Shown: positions 8,811 through 17,647 of the stretch, piece after piece
How positions within the stretch are numbered: position 1 is the stretch's first letter
How the letters are laid out: every line of letters begins with the position of its first letter
Assembly: GCF_041261205.1 (NCBI RefSeq)
Contig: NZ_JBGCCH010000001.1
Location: 62,001-126,000 of the forward strand
Length of the DNA stretch: 64,000 nt
Reading direction: 5' to 3'
Source: Catenulispora sp. MAP5-51
GTDB taxonomy: Bacteria > Actinomycetota > Actinomycetes > Streptomycetales > Catenulisporaceae
Translations under genes and position numbers: made by a program
The notes under the pieces: model-generated
Told to the model about the DNA's origin: nothing
Seen by the model: the letters and a program-made list of their open reading frames with translations, nothing else
The model's database searches: none

Positions 8811-8880
8811 GCCGACCGCCAGCCGCCGACCGCCAGCCGCCGACCGCCAGCCGCCGACCGCCAGCCGCCGACCGTCGGCC
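8811..8880. repeat. 14-bp tandem repeat, five units
   Basis: GCCGACCGCCAGCC is repeated head to tail at 8811, 8825, 8839 and 8853, with a fifth diverged unit (GCCGACCGTCGGCC) at 8867. It fills the gap between the convergent acuC and SRPBCC genes. It carries no spacers and is not a CRISPR array. Confidence 0.9.
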
Positions 8881-8893
8881 GCCAAGCAGCGAG

Positions 8894-9607
8894 CTACCGC
8901 GCACGGGCCGATCGTGGCGCCGCGGACAGGCTGCGCAGCGCCAATGAGAGCTGCTGATGTCGCGTCGTCTCGGCAAGCCGTTCAGCCCGGTCCTTGATGC
9001 CGTGCAGCATCCTCCGCTCCATGACCAGGCTGCCCGGCTCCATGATGAACAGCCACAGCGCGCTGGTCGCGGGTCCTGCCTCCGGGAGCCGGATGCGGTT
9101 GCGGCTGATCAGGCGGGTCAGGCACTTGCCGGGGGTGGAAGGGGCCTGGGGGTAGAGCCCGAAGGACCACACCCACGCGCCGTCGATCGAGCGCACCACC
9201 AGCGCGTGTTCGGCCTCCAGGACCTCCACCCGCATCCGTTGGCCTTTGCCCAGCGGGAGCTCGTCGCCGACGGCGAGGTCCTGCAGCTCGGGGACGATCT
9301 CGTCCGCGCTGTGCATGTTCAGCCCGAAGAAGTTCTCGATCCAGTCGTAGGTGTAGGCGCCACCGCGCCCCGAGCCCATCTGCACCAGCCACGGCCAGAT
9401 CGCCCAGGCGGGCGCGTCGACGCCGATCGCCCTGGTCGTCACCACCGTGGCCGCGGGCAGGACCTTGTCGCCGGGCATCTGGCGGGCGACCTCGTCGTCG
9501 CGGGCGCCCCAGTTCAGGCAGCGGTCCCGCCACAGGGCGGGGTAGGCAGCGGCGGCGAAGCCGAGCAGCCCGCCGGCGAGCAGGGCCGCCGGCCATCCGC
9601 GATTCAT
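8894..9607 (-). CDS. SRPBCC-fold protein with N-terminal membrane anchor
   Basis: 237 residues. One hydrophobic stretch opens the protein (AALLAGGLLGFAAAAYPAL), followed by a domain with the pattern of polyketide-cyclase/START-like proteins: ATVVTTRAIGVDAPAWAIWPWLVQMG, a glycine- and tyrosine-rich loop (GAYTYDWIENFFGL), then alternating strands and a final helix region. Proteins of this type are common hypothetical members of actinomycete stress clusters. Ligand and function are unknown. The ATG at 9607 is preceded by GGAGGAACC. It is the last gene of the minus-strand series that starts with phosphoketolase, and follows a broken alcohol dehydrogenase by a few bases. Confidence 0.7.
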   Translation of the reverse strand: MNRGWPAALLAGGLLGFAAAAYPALWRDRCLNWGARDDEVARQMPGDKVLPAATVVTTRAIGVDAPAWAIWPWLVQMGSGRGGAYTYDWIENFFGLNMHSADEIVPELQDLAVGDELPLGKGQRMRVEVLEAEHALVVRSIDGAWVWSFGLYPQAPSTPGKCLTRLISRNRIRLPEAGPATSALWLFIMEPGSLVMERRMLHGIKDRAERLAETTRHQQLSLALRSLSAAPRSARAR

Positions 9608-9621
9608 GGTTCCTCCTTGGA

Positions 9622-10058
9622 TCAGGAACGGCTCAGGACGACCTTGAGGGCACCGGTGTCCGCGGCGTCGGCGAAGACCCGGTAGGCCTCTTCGAAGTCG
9701 TCGAGGGCGAACCGGTGCGTGACCATCGGCCGACGTCGAGCTGGCCGGCGCCCAGCATCCGCAGCAGTGTCGGGGTGGAGGCGGTGTCGACCAGGCCGGT
9801 GGTGATCGTGACGTCCTTGATCCACAGGCTCAGCGTGGTGACGGCGGCGCCGACCTCGACGACGGTGCCGACGGCCTCGTGGCCCAGGGTCGTGCCCGGC
9901 CGGGTCTCGGGGACGCCGCCCTTGAGGATGTGCAGGTCGGTGCCGCAGATGGTGACGGCGTCGACCTGGATGACCGCGTCGCGCGGATCGGCGATGACCG
10001 GATCGGGTTCGGAGGTCCAGGACTTCTCGCCGGGTCCGCCGTAGACCAGTGCTTTCAT
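9622..10058 (-). pseudogene. Zinc-type alcohol dehydrogenase remnant, internal deletion plus frameshift
   Basis: The N-terminal GroES-like part is intact: MKALVYGGPGEKSW, the zinc Cys in ICGTDLHILKG, and GHEAVGTVVEVGAAV. After TTLS it jumps straight to LWIKDVTITTGLVDTAST, a segment that normally lies far downstream in the Rossmann domain. The remaining zinc ligands and the NAD motif are therefore missing. Near 9727 a second lesion changes the frame: GQLDVG should continue into PMVTHRFALDDFEEAYRVF, which is present in the neighbouring frame to the stop at 9622. One missing C in a GGCC run would explain this. The gene is not functional as read. Alcohol dehydrogenases of this type are known in actinobacterial hypoxia clusters. 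Confidence 0.85.
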
Positions 10059-10098
10059 GGTTCTGTCTCCAATGGGTCGGGTCGGCCGGGGGACGGCT

Positions 10099-10971
10099 TC
10101 AGCCCAGCGGCACCACGGCGACCGGGCACTCCGCGTGCTGCAGCAGGGTCTGGCTCACCGGGCCGATCAGCATGCCGTGCCGGCCCCCCGCGTGCCGCCG
10201 CGCGCCGGTCACCAGCAGGTCCGCGTGCCGGGAGGTGTCGACCAGCAGGCCCGCGGCCGAGCCGATGGCGAGCTGGTGGAAGGAGCGGACCTCGGGGTAC
10301 CGCGCCTGGAAGGAGCGCACCAGGGCCGCGAGGCGGTCGTCGCGTTCGCGCTCGATGCGGGCGACGTCCTCGGCGATGCCGGGGTCCTGCTGGCCGTAGG
10401 CGACGATCCAGGGCTCGTCCCAGACATGGGTCACGGTCAGCCCGGCGCCGCGGCGCGAGGCCTCGTCGAAGGCGAAGTCCAGGACGGCGTCGCAGTCCCC
10501 GTCGATGTCGACGGCGGCGACGATGCGGCGGTGGGCGTCCAGGAGGTTCCCGCGGGCCACGATCACCGGGCAGCAGGCTTCGGCCAGGGTGCGCAGCGAG
10601 GTGGAGCCCAGCATCATGCCCTGGAATCCGCCGGTGCCCCGGTTGCCGACCACGAGCAGGTCCGACTCGTGGCCGGCGGCGGCGAGCACCTTGCCGGCGT
10701 ACCCGGCCACCGCGCGCGCCTCGACCGGCACCTCCGGATGCCGCCGGCGGGCCCGGGCCGCGCCGCTTTCCGCGATCTTCTCGGCGGCCTTGCGCGCGGT
10801 GGACTCGGTGTCGGAAGTCGTCAGAGTGTCCGGCGCCGGCGGGGTCAACCAGTGGTAAGCCGTGATGACCAGCAGCGATCCGCCGCGGCGGGCCGCTTCG
10901 GACGCGGCGAGGTCCAGCGCCCGCTCCCCGGGCAGTGCCTGGTCGTATCCGACGGCGACGACGGTGTTCAT
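10099..10971 (-). CDS. Universal stress protein, tandem USP domains
   Basis: 290 residues with two UspA folds of about 140 residues each. Domain 1 has VVAVGYDQALPGERAL and the ATP-loop pattern VGNRGTGGFQGMMLGSTS. Domain 2 has VTGARRHAGGRHGMLIGPVSQ. Both keep the G-x2-G-x9-G(S/T) type of loop, so nucleotide binding is plausible. The ATG at 10971 is preferred because GGAGG lies five bases before it; an upstream GTG at 10983 overlaps that site. Tandem USPs are hallmark members of the DosR regulon in mycobacteria. A box-like sequence lies 97 bp upstream, at 11069. Confidence 0.9.
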   Translation of the reverse strand: MNTVVAVGYDQALPGERALDLAASEAARRGGSLLVITAYHWLTPPAPDTLTTSDTESTARKAAEKIAESGAARARRRHPEVPVEARAVAGYAGKVLAAAGHESDLLVVGNRGTGGFQGMMLGSTSLRTLAEACCPVIVARGNLLDAHRRIVAAVDIDGDCDAVLDFAFDEASRRGAGLTVTHVWDEPWIVAYGQQDPGIAEDVARIERERDDRLAALVRSFQARYPEVRSFHQLAIGSAAGLLVDTSRHADLLVTGARRHAGGRHGMLIGPVSQTLLQHAECPVAVVPLG

Positions 10972-11068
10972 GATGTCCTCCACAACGAGCGCGATACTTT
11001 TCGGCTGCCACTTTCACCCTCGTCTTTGCCGGATTCGGCTGCCAGGGCTTGAAGACCGGTCCGCATCA

Positions 11069-11080
11069 GGCCTTTGGACC
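11069..11080 (-). promoter_or_regulatory. Possible DosR-like box upstream of first USP gene
   Basis: On the minus strand it reads GGTCCAAAGGCC, which aligns without gaps to the GGACCTTCGGCC core of the acuC box at 9 of 12 positions. It lies about 97 bp upstream of the USP start at 10971. This is weaker than the other boxes. Confidence 0.4.
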
Positions 11081-11108
11081 TGGTGCGACCTGGTGCGACC
11101 CGGTGCGT
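11079..11108. repeat. 10-bp tandem repeat, three units
   Basis: CCTGGTGCGA is repeated twice, followed by the variant CCCGGTGCG, directly beside the DosR-like box in the gap between the two USP genes. No function is visible. Confidence 0.6.
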
Positions 11109-11129
11109 GCCGGGCGACGGTGCGCCTTG

Positions 11130-11993
11130 TCACGTCCGCGGCACCACCACGACCGGGCAGTCCGCGTGATGCAGCAGCGTGTGCGCGGTCGGTCCGGGCC
11201 GCATGCCGAGGTGGCCGTCGCCGCGGCGGTGCGCGCCGGCGACGATCAGGTCCGTGTTCGCGGTCAGGCCGGTGAGGGTCGCGCTCGGGGTGCCGCCCAG
11301 GACCTCGACGGTGAGGCGGACGTCCGGGTGCTTGGCGTGCCACGGGTTCAGCTGGCGTTCCAAGGCGGAGCGGATGTCCGTCAGGGCGTTGCGTTCGGCC
11401 AGGACGAGGCTGTCGGCGGTGTCGGGGTCGTCGGCCCCGGTCCAGTCCAGGTCCCACACGGTGACCGCCTTCAGCCGCGCCCCGCGTGCGGCGGCCTCGG
11501 TGAACGCGAAGTCCATCGACTCGTCGTTGGGGTCCGCGACGTCCGCCGCGAGGACGACCGTGTCGGTGGACTTGCGCGGCGTGCCGCGGACGATCATCGT
11601 CGGGCACGAGGCCAGCGTCAGGGTCCGCATCGACACCGAGCCCAGCAGCAAGCCGGTGAACCCGCCTCGGCCGCGGTTTCCGAGGACCAGCAGCTCGGCG
11701 TCCCGGGATGCCTCGGCCAAGGCGTCGGCGGCGGGCCCGGCGATGACCTTCGCCTCCGCGCCGATGCCGGGATAGCGGTTGCGCAGCCACTGCAGGCCAT
11801 CGCCGGCGATCTTGGTGGCGGCGCCTTCGATGTTCACCGGTATATAAGAGGCCGGATACGACATGGCGACCCAGTGGTATCCGGTCACGACCTCGACGGC
11901 CGCGTCGCGCCAGGCGGCCTCGCGCCCGGCCTGGGCCAGGGCGCGGTCGGCGGACGGGCTCTGGTCGTAGCCGATGACGACGGTGCGCTTCAT
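11130..11993 (-). CDS. Universal stress protein, tandem USP domains
   Basis: 287 residues, a paralogue of the neighbouring USP. Domain 1 begins MKRTVVIGYDQSPSADRAL and has LVLGNRGRGGFTGLLLGSVS. Domain 2 ends with IVAGAHRRGDGHLGMRPGP and CPVVVVPRT. The start at 11993 is chosen because GAGGAG lies ten bases upstream; the longer frame to 12011 has no better site. It follows the acetyltransferase gene by 31 bp and is probably its operon partner. Confidence 0.9.
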   Translation of the reverse strand: MKRTVVIGYDQSPSADRALAQAGREAAWRDAAVEVVTGYHWVAMSYPASYIPVNIEGAATKIAGDGLQWLRNRYPGIGAEAKVIAGPAADALAEASRDAELLVLGNRGRGGFTGLLLGSVSMRTLTLASCPTMIVRGTPRKSTDTVVLAADVADPNDESMDFAFTEAAARGARLKAVTVWDLDWTGADDPDTADSLVLAERNALTDIRSALERQLNPWHAKHPDVRLTVEVLGGTPSATLTGLTANTDLIVAGAHRRGDGHLGMRPGPTAHTLLHHADCPVVVVPRT

Positions 11994-12024
11994 GATGGCT
12001 TCTCTCCTCACACGATTGCTGCGG

Positions 12025-14757
12025 TCAGCGCAGGCGGCGCAGGTAGGGATCGGTCGGGGTGCGCGGTTCGACCCGGATGCGGAAGTCCGCTGCCGTCACG
12101 CCGTCCGGGGTGGCGATCAGGGGGTTGATCTCGGCCTCGGCCACACAGGTCTGCTCGGCGGCCAGCTGCGCCAGTCGGGACAGCACCCCGCGCACCACGG
12201 CCACGTCGCCTCCGGGCCGGCCGCGATAGCCGGCCAGCAGCCGGGCGGCGCGCGTGGAGCGCACCAGTTCCTCGGCGTCCGCGCCGGTGAGCGGGGCCAG
12301 CCGGTAGGCGCGGTCGGCGGCCAGGTCGGTGACGGTGCCGCCGATACCGAAGGCCACCAGCGGGCCGAAGACCGCGTCGTCGTCGACGCCGAGGAGCAGC
12401 TCCACGCCGATCGGGGCCATCTCCTGCACCACCACGCCCGCGAGACGGTCGCCGAATCGCTGGTGCAGCAGACGCCAGCCGGCGCGGATCTCCTCGGCCC
12501 CGGACAGGTTGAGCAGCACGCCGCCGACGTCGCTCTTGTGGACCAGCTCGGGCCAGTACGCCTTCAGCGCGACCGGCCGGCCCCACACGTCCGCGGCGGT
12601 CACGGCGCTCTGTACGTCGGTGGCCAGGACCAGGCGCGCGCAGTGGATCCCGTAGCAGGCCAGAAGGTCCGCGGCCCGGTCCGGCGGCAGCCATCCGCCG
12701 TCCGGACGCGCGGCCAGGAACAGGGAGATCAACCGTGCCGCGTCGCGGGAACGGACGTCGGACAGCGTCGGCGCCTCACCGCCGGGGCGGCGCAGCCACT
12801 CCGCGTAGTCGCACGCGTGGCTCAGAGCCCTGGCGGCGTTCTCGGCGTCCCCGTATACCGGGGCGAGCGCTCCGTCGGATCCCCTCACGGTCTGGACCCC
12901 GGCAGCCTGATCCACCCGCACGGCGATCGCCGGCACCGGACCGGTCCGGGCGTCGGCGGCCAGGGTCGCGGGCAGCTCCGCCAGCGCCGTGGGAACCAGC
13001 AACAGCAACACCGCGTCCACCTCGCCGGAGGCCGCCACGGTCGCCACGGCTTCCCGCAGCGGGTCCGCGCCGGCACCGGCCCCGGCGTCCACCGGGTTGC
13101 CGCAGGCCGCCGCCGGTCCCAACAGGGCGCTGAGACGCTCGCGCAGCGCGGCACTGAATTCCGGGACGACCAGACCGGTCTCGACGCACGCGTCGGCCCC
13201 CAGCACGCCCGTGCCTCCGGCGTTGGACACCACCGCCACTCGATGGCCGGCAGGCCGCGCGCCGGTGGCCAGCAGCGCGGCGGTCTCCACCAGCTCGGCG
13301 ACCGAGTGCGTCGCGATGACCCCGGCCTGCCGGTACAGCGCCTCGCCGGTGGTGCCCGGCGTCACGGAGGCCGCGGTGTGCGACGCCGCGGCCCGCGACC
13401 CGGCCGCCGAGCGTCCGGCCGCGACGATCAGCACGGGCTTGGCGCGCGCCACGCGCCGGGCGTAGCGGGCGAACTTGCGCGGATTGCCGAACGACTCCAG
13501 GTGCAGCAGCACCAGCCGCGTCGCCGGATCGCGCGACCACCAGGCCAGCAGGTCGTTGCCGGAGACGTCGGCCTTGTCGCCGAGCGAGGCGAAGGAGGCC
13601 GCGCCGATGCCGAGCCGGGACAGGTGGTCCAGCATCGCGATGCCCACGCCGCCGGACTGCACGCCGATCCCGGCCGAGCCGCCGAGCGGGGTCTGCGGCC
13701 CGAAGGTGGCGTCCATCGCCAGGTCCGGCCCGAAGGTGGCGTCCATCGCCAGGTCCGGCCCGAACGCGGCGACCCCGAGGCAGTTCGGGCCGACCAGGCG
13801 CATGCCGTAGCGCCGGCAGATCCGCTTCAGCCTCGCGCGCACGGACGCCGGTACCGGTGTAGTGACGATGGTCAGGGCCCTGATGCCGCGGTGTCCGCAG
13901 GCGACGGCGGCCTCGGCCAGACCGTCCGGCGGCACGGCCACCACGGCCAGGTCGATCCGGTCCGGCAGCAGGTCGATCGAGCGTGCGCAGGGCACGCCGG
14001 CGATCTGGTCGGCGTGCGGATTCACCGCGAACAGCGGCCGGTCGAACCCCGCGGCCAGCAGATGGTCCAGGATCGCGCGCCCCACTCCGCGGCTGCGCCC
14101 GACACCGACCACGGCCACCGCACGCGGCCGGAACAGCGGCTCCAGCGACGCCGCACTCGCCGCGAACTCGCGATCGGCGACGACCTCCAGGTACGCGTCG
14201 TCCTCGGTCAGATCGATCTCGTGGAAGACGGTGCCGCCGTGCTCGTACGCCGCGCTGTGGCGCAGCCCCGCCAAGGCGATGACGCGCTTCATCGCCAGGT
14301 TCTCGGCCAGCGTCTCGGCCACGAACGTGCGGATCCCGGCGGCGCGCGCGGCGCCGGCGAGGTGTTCCAGCAGCAGGGTGCCGATGCCCAGTCCGCGCCG
14401 GCCCTCGGCGACGGTGAAGCCGACCTCGGCGGCGTCCGCGCCGGCGTGCAGCCGCCAGGCCTCGCCCTCGCCGATGATCTCCTCGTGCTCGCCATGGTGG
14501 GCCGTGACCACCAGCGCGATGCGGTCCGGATGCGGCTCGCACAGCCGCTTCGCCGCTGCGCGGCCGGCGGCGGTGCCGGAGGCGAAGAACCGCATGCGCA
14601 GGCTTTCCGGCGACAGCGCGGCGAACATCGCGTTCAAGCCGTCGAGGTCCTTTGGCGTCGTCGGACGGATGGACACCGTGGTGCCGTCCGTGAGCAATGC
14701 GTGGACGGCCTTCTCCGCCGGGGCGGGCGGCAGGACCGTGGGTGCCATGCCGGTCAT
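12025..14757 (-). CDS. Pat-like protein: GNAT acetyltransferase fused to NDP-forming acyl-CoA synthetase
   Basis: 910 residues. The N-terminal GNAT domain (about 25-185) has the acetyl-CoA loop [17 protein letters not shown] CoA-binding Rossmann domain follows ([16 protein letters not shown]), then succinyl-CoA-ligase-like domains with SHTAAS around His460, and an ATP-grasp C-terminal part with [16 protein letters not shown]. Pat/PatZ-type enzymes acetylate lysines of acyl-CoA synthetases (family knowledge). In E. coli Pka the phospho-His is lost; here the His looks retained, so the synthetase half may also be active. The ATG at 14757 overlaps the phosphoketolase stop as ATGA, making this the natural start. 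A 30-bp in-frame tandem duplication repeats ten residues at about 333-352. Confidence 0.87.
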   Translation of the reverse strand: MTGMAPTVLPPAPAEKAVHALLTDGTTVSIRPTTPKDLDGLNAMFAALSPESLRMRFFASGTAAGRAAAKRLCEPHPDRIALVVTAHHGEHEEIIGEGEAWRLHAGADAAEVGFTVAEGRRGLGIGTLLLEHLAGAARAAGIRTFVAETLAENLAMKRVIALAGLRHSAAYEHGGTVFHEIDLTEDDAYLEVVADREFAASAASLEPLFRPRAVAVVGVGRSRGVGRAILDHLLAAGFDRPLFAVNPHADQIAGVPCARSIDLLPDRIDLAVVAVPPDGLAEAAVACGHRGIRALTIVTTPVPASVRARLKRICRRYGMRLVGPNCLGVAAFGPDLAMDATFGPDLAMDATFGPQTPLGGSAGIGVQSGGVGIAMLDHLSRLGIGAASFASLGDKADVSGNDLLAWWSRDPATRLVLLHLESFGNPRKFARYARRVARAKPVLIVAAGRSAAGSRAAASHTAASVTPGTTGEALYRQAGVIATHSVAELVETAALLATGARPAGHRVAVVSNAGGTGVLGADACVETGLVVPEFSAALRERLSALLGPAAACGNPVDAGAGAGADPLREAVATVAASGEVDAVLLLLVPTALAELPATLAADARTGPVPAIAVRVDQAAGVQTVRGSDGALAPVYGDAENAARALSHACDYAEWLRRPGGEAPTLSDVRSRDAARLISLFLAARPDGGWLPPDRAADLLACYGIHCARLVLATDVQSAVTAADVWGRPVALKAYWPELVHKSDVGGVLLNLSGAEEIRAGWRLLHQRFGDRLAGVVVQEMAPIGVELLLGVDDDAVFGPLVAFGIGGTVTDLAADRAYRLAPLTGADAEELVRSTRAARLLAGYRGRPGGDVAVVRGVLSRLAQLAAEQTCVAEAEINPLIATPDGVTAADFRIRVEPRTPTDPYLRRLR
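13701..13760. repeat. 30-bp in-frame tandem duplication inside the Pat-like gene
   Basis: Two identical 30-bp units (13701-13730 and 13731-13760) encode a repeated [10 protein letters not shown] block. A partial third similarity (CGAACGCGGC) follows. The frame is kept, and the extra ten residues lie in a loop region just before the VQSGG segment. Confidence 0.9.
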
Positions 14758-17183
14758 GGCGTCCACTTCCATGCGCGGATCTCCGGCATGTCCTCGCCGT
14801 GCTCGACGATCCAGCTCCGGTGCCGGGCCCGGGCGTCGGTCATCGCCTGCCGCGCCGCCGCGGCTTTCGGCGCCAGACCCGGCACCCGGTCGATGACGTC
14901 GCAGACCAGTTGGAAGCGGTCCATGTCGTTGCGGACCAGCATGTCGAAGGGCGTGGTGGTGGTGCCCTGCTCTTTGTAGCCGCGGACGTGCAGGTTCGCG
15001 TGGCCGTGGCGGCGGTAGGCCAGGCGGTGGATCAGCGAGGGGTAGCCGTGAAAGGCGAAGATGACCGGCTTGTCGACGGTGAAGATCGCGTCGAATTGGG
15101 CGTCGGGCAGTCCGTGCGGGTGCTCGGATTCAGGCTGCAGGCGCATCAGGTCCACGACGTTGACCACGCGGATCCGCAGTCCGGGCAGGTGCTCGCGCAG
15201 CAGTTGCGAGGCGGCCAGGACCTCCAGCGTCGGCACGTCGCCGGCGCAGGCCAGCACCACGTCCGGCTCGGTCGCGGAGTCGTCCTCGGTCGCGGAGTCG
15301 TCCTCGGTGCCAGCCCACTCCCAGATGCCCAGGCCGCGGGCGCAATGCAGTTCCGCCTCCTCCGGCGTCAGCCAGTCCGGGCTCGGGTTCTTCCCGGCCA
15401 CGATGACGTTGACCAGGTCCCGGCTGGACAGACAGTGCTCTGCGACCGACAACAGGGTGTTGGCATCCGGGGGCAGATACAGCCGCACCACGTCGGCGGT
15501 CTTGTTGGCGACGTGGTCCAGGAATCCGGGGTCCTGGTGGGAGAAGCCGTTGTGGTCCTGGCGCCACACATGCGAGGTGAGCAGGTAGTTCAGCGATGGC
15601 ACCGGCGCGCGCCAGGGCAGTGCCCGCGCGGTTTTGAGCCACTTCACATGCTGGTTGAGCATCGAGTCGATGATGTGGATGAAGGCTTCGTAGCAGGAGA
15701 ACATGCCGTGTCGGCCGGTGAGCAGGTAGCCCTCCAGCCAGCCCTGGCACAAGTGCTCGGACAGGACTTCCATGACGCGGCCGTCCGGGGCCAGGTGGTC
15801 GTCGCCAGGTTTGGTGGGCAGCATCCAGGTCCGGTCCGTGACCTCGAAGACCGGGTCCAGGTGGTTGGAGGCGGTCTCGTCCGGTCCGAACAGCCGGAAG
15901 GTGCGGTGGGCCGCGTCGGCGGCGATGACGTCGCGCAGCCAGGTGCCCAGGACGCGGGTGGGTTCGTGCTCTGTCTCGCCGGGTTTGGCGGCCTGCACCG
16001 CGTGATCGGCGATCTGGGGGAGATCCAGGGAGCGGGTGAGCGAGCCGCCGTTGGCGTGGCGGTTGGCACCGATGCGCGCCTCGCCGTCCGGGACCCAGGT
16101 CAGGACGTCCGGTTCGGGCCGGCCGAGGTGGTCGAACAGTTCGTCGGGCCGGTAGGACTTCATCCAGTCGACCAGCATGTGCCGGTGCTTCGGGTTCTCC
16201 CGGACTTCGGCCAGCGGTACCTGGTGCGAGCGCCACGTGCCCTCGACCTGCACACCGTCCACGGTGCGCGGGCCGGTCCAGCCCTTGGGCGTGTGCAGGA
16301 TGATGACCGGCCAGGGCGGGATGCTGTCGTGGGCGGCCTTCGGGTTGCGTTTGGTGCTTTGGATGAGGCGGATGGTGGCCAGGGCGGAGTCCAGGGCTTC
16401 GGCCATCTTGTGGTGCATGGTGTGCGGGTCGTTGCCAGAGTTCGTCGATTGGACACAGACCCAGCGGGGGTCCCAGCCGTGGGCGGCCAGCAGTCCGTCG
16501 AGCTGTTCGCGGGGGATCCGGTCCAGCACGGTCGGGTTGGCGATCTTGTAGCCGTTCAGGTGCAGGATCGGCAGGACCGCGCCGTCGGTGGCCGGGTTCA
16601 GGAACCTGATGGACTGCCAGGAGGCGGCCAGCGGACCGGTCTCGGCCTCGCCGTCGCCGACGACGCAGGCCACGATCAGGTCCGGGTTGTCGAAGGCCGC
16701 ACCGAAGGCGTGGGCCAGGCTGTATCCGAGCTCGCCGCCCTCGTGGATCGAGCCGGGGACGTTGGCGGCGACGTGGCTGGGGACGCCGCCGGGGGCGGAG
16801 AACGCGGCGAACAGCTTGGTCATGCCGGTCTCGTCGCGGGTCACGTCGGGGTAGTGGTCGGTGTAGGTGCCGTCCAGCCAGGAGCAGGCCAGGGCTGCCG
16901 GACCGCCGTGGCCGGGGCCCAGGACGGTGATCAGGTCCAGGCCGTTCTGCGTGATCAGGCGGTTGAGATGCGCGTGGACGAAGTTCAGGCCGGGGCTGGT
17001 GCCCCAGTGCCCGAGCAGCCGCGGCTTGATGTCCGAGGGCTCCAGAGCGTGGTGCAGCAGGGCATTGTCGCGCAGGTAGATCTGACCGGCGGCCAGGTAG
17101 TTCGCGGCGCGCCAGTAGCGATCGACGGCTGAGAGGTCGACGCCCCCGAGACGGGGAGCGTGGATGGGGGCGTGCACGGTCAC
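14754..17183 (-). CDS. xfp: Xylulose-5-phosphate/fructose-6-phosphate phosphoketolase
   Basis: 809 residues from the GTG at 17183. Strong phosphoketolase landmarks are [48 protein letters not shown], the thiamine-diphosphate motif [14 protein letters not shown], and [10 protein letters not shown]-like sequence ([16 protein letters not shown]). The enzyme splits xylulose-5-P or fructose-6-P into acetyl phosphate plus a shorter sugar phosphate. Acetyl phosphate links to the acyl-CoA synthetase/acetyltransferase gene that overlaps the stop. An acidic insertion ([14 protein letters not shown]) comes from an 18-bp duplication. The GTG follows GGGAGAAAAGG; a second GTG two codons later is possible. 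A DosR-like box lies 117 bp upstream. Confidence 0.93.
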   Translation of the reverse strand: MTVHAPIHAPRLGGVDLSAVDRYWRAANYLAAGQIYLRDNALLHHALEPSDIKPRLLGHWGTSPGLNFVHAHLNRLITQNGLDLITVLGPGHGGPAALACSWLDGTYTDHYPDVTRDETGMTKLFAAFSAPGGVPSHVAANVPGSIHEGGELGYSLAHAFGAAFDNPDLIVACVVGDGEAETGPLAASWQSIRFLNPATDGAVLPILHLNGYKIANPTVLDRIPREQLDGLLAAHGWDPRWVCVQSTNSGNDPHTMHHKMAEALDSALATIRLIQSTKRNPKAAHDSIPPWPVIILHTPKGWTGPRTVDGVQVEGTWRSHQVPLAEVRENPKHRHMLVDWMKSYRPDELFDHLGRPEPDVLTWVPDGEARIGANRHANGGSLTRSLDLPQIADHAVQAAKPGETEHEPTRVLGTWLRDVIAADAAHRTFRLFGPDETASNHLDPVFEVTDRTWMLPTKPGDDHLAPDGRVMEVLSEHLCQGWLEGYLLTGRHGMFSCYEAFIHIIDSMLNQHVKWLKTARALPWRAPVPSLNYLLTSHVWRQDHNGFSHQDPGFLDHVANKTADVVRLYLPPDANTLLSVAEHCLSSRDLVNVIVAGKNPSPDWLTPEEAELHCARGLGIWEWAGTEDDSATEDDSATEPDVVLACAGDVPTLEVLAASQLLREHLPGLRIRVVNVVDLMRLQPESEHPHGLPDAQFDAIFTVDKPVIFAFHGYPSLIHRLAYRRHGHANLHVRGYKEQGTTTTPFDMLVRNDMDRFQLVCDVIDRVPGLAPKAAAARQAMTDARARHRSWIVEHGEDMPEIRAWKWTP
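15269..15304. repeat. 18-bp in-frame tandem duplication in phosphoketolase gene
   Basis: Two 18-bp units of CGGTCGCGGAGTCGTCCT encode a repeated DDSATE block in an acidic surface segment. The reading frame is kept. Confidence 0.85.
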
Positions 17184-17299
17184 GGCAACAGGACCTTTTC
17201 TCCCGGGCGGGCGATGACGGCGTGGCCGCGAAGTGGCCACAGCCCCAAGCCTGGTCCGGAACCCGGTCGCCCGGCAGCGGCGCATGGCCTGGCCGGATC

Positions 17300-17313
17300 G
17301 GGACTTTCGGCCC
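17300..17313 (-). promoter_or_regulatory. DosR/DevR-like box upstream of phosphoketolase
   Basis: GGGACTTTCGGCCC on the plus strand matches the DosR core GGGACTWWAGTCCC at 12 of 14 positions, the best match in the window. It lies between the phosphoketolase start (17183) and the broken response-regulator gene, and could act on the former. Confidence 0.6.
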
Positions 17314-17358
17314 GGTGCGGTTCCGTTGGAGGATGAGCTCAGTGGTGGACGACTGGGC

Positions 17359-17645
17359 TCAGTGGTGGCGGGACTGCCCGGACTTGATCTCGGAGACCAT
17401 CACCGCGGCCTGGACGCGGCGGGTCAGGCCGAGTTTGGCCAGCATCGCCGAGACGTAGTTCTTCACGGTCTTCTCGGCCAGGAACATCCGCTCGGCGATC
17501 TGCCGGTTGGTCAGACCTTCGCCGATCAGGTCCAGCACACGGCGACCCGGGGCCGCAGCGCCGGGACCCGCGCCAGGGCCTCGGCGGCCGTGGCGCCCTC
17601 GAAAGTCCTGTCTTGCACGAGCTCGTAGATCAGGAGGTGGCCGGC
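17359..17645 (-). pseudogene. LuxR-type response regulator remnant (DevR-like), receiver lost
   Basis: A receiver fragment ([22 protein letters not shown]) runs up to about 17535. In another frame follows an intact LuxR helix-turn-helix: [18 protein letters not shown], then [20 protein letters not shown] and RRVQAAVMV, closing with QSRHH. The phosphoacceptor Asp, the rest of the receiver and the linker are missing. The junction falls on GTG-CTGGAC, a sequence that would occur both in the receiver (VLDVRLP) and in the HTH (VLDLIGEG), so deletion by short homology is plausible. The HTH sequence is close to DevR/DosR/OsdR regulators. The part before FEGATAAE is not recognised. The fragment lies 14 bp upstream-to-downstream of no other open gene and looks dead. 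Confidence 0.8.
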
Positions 17646-17647
17646 CC

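Noticed and set aside
8811-8880. CRISPR-like array
   Set aside because: The units are adjacent with no spacers and are only 14 bp long.
11974-14979. 1001-codon plus-strand frame
   Set aside because: Antisense to the Pat-like gene, which has complete domain motifs.
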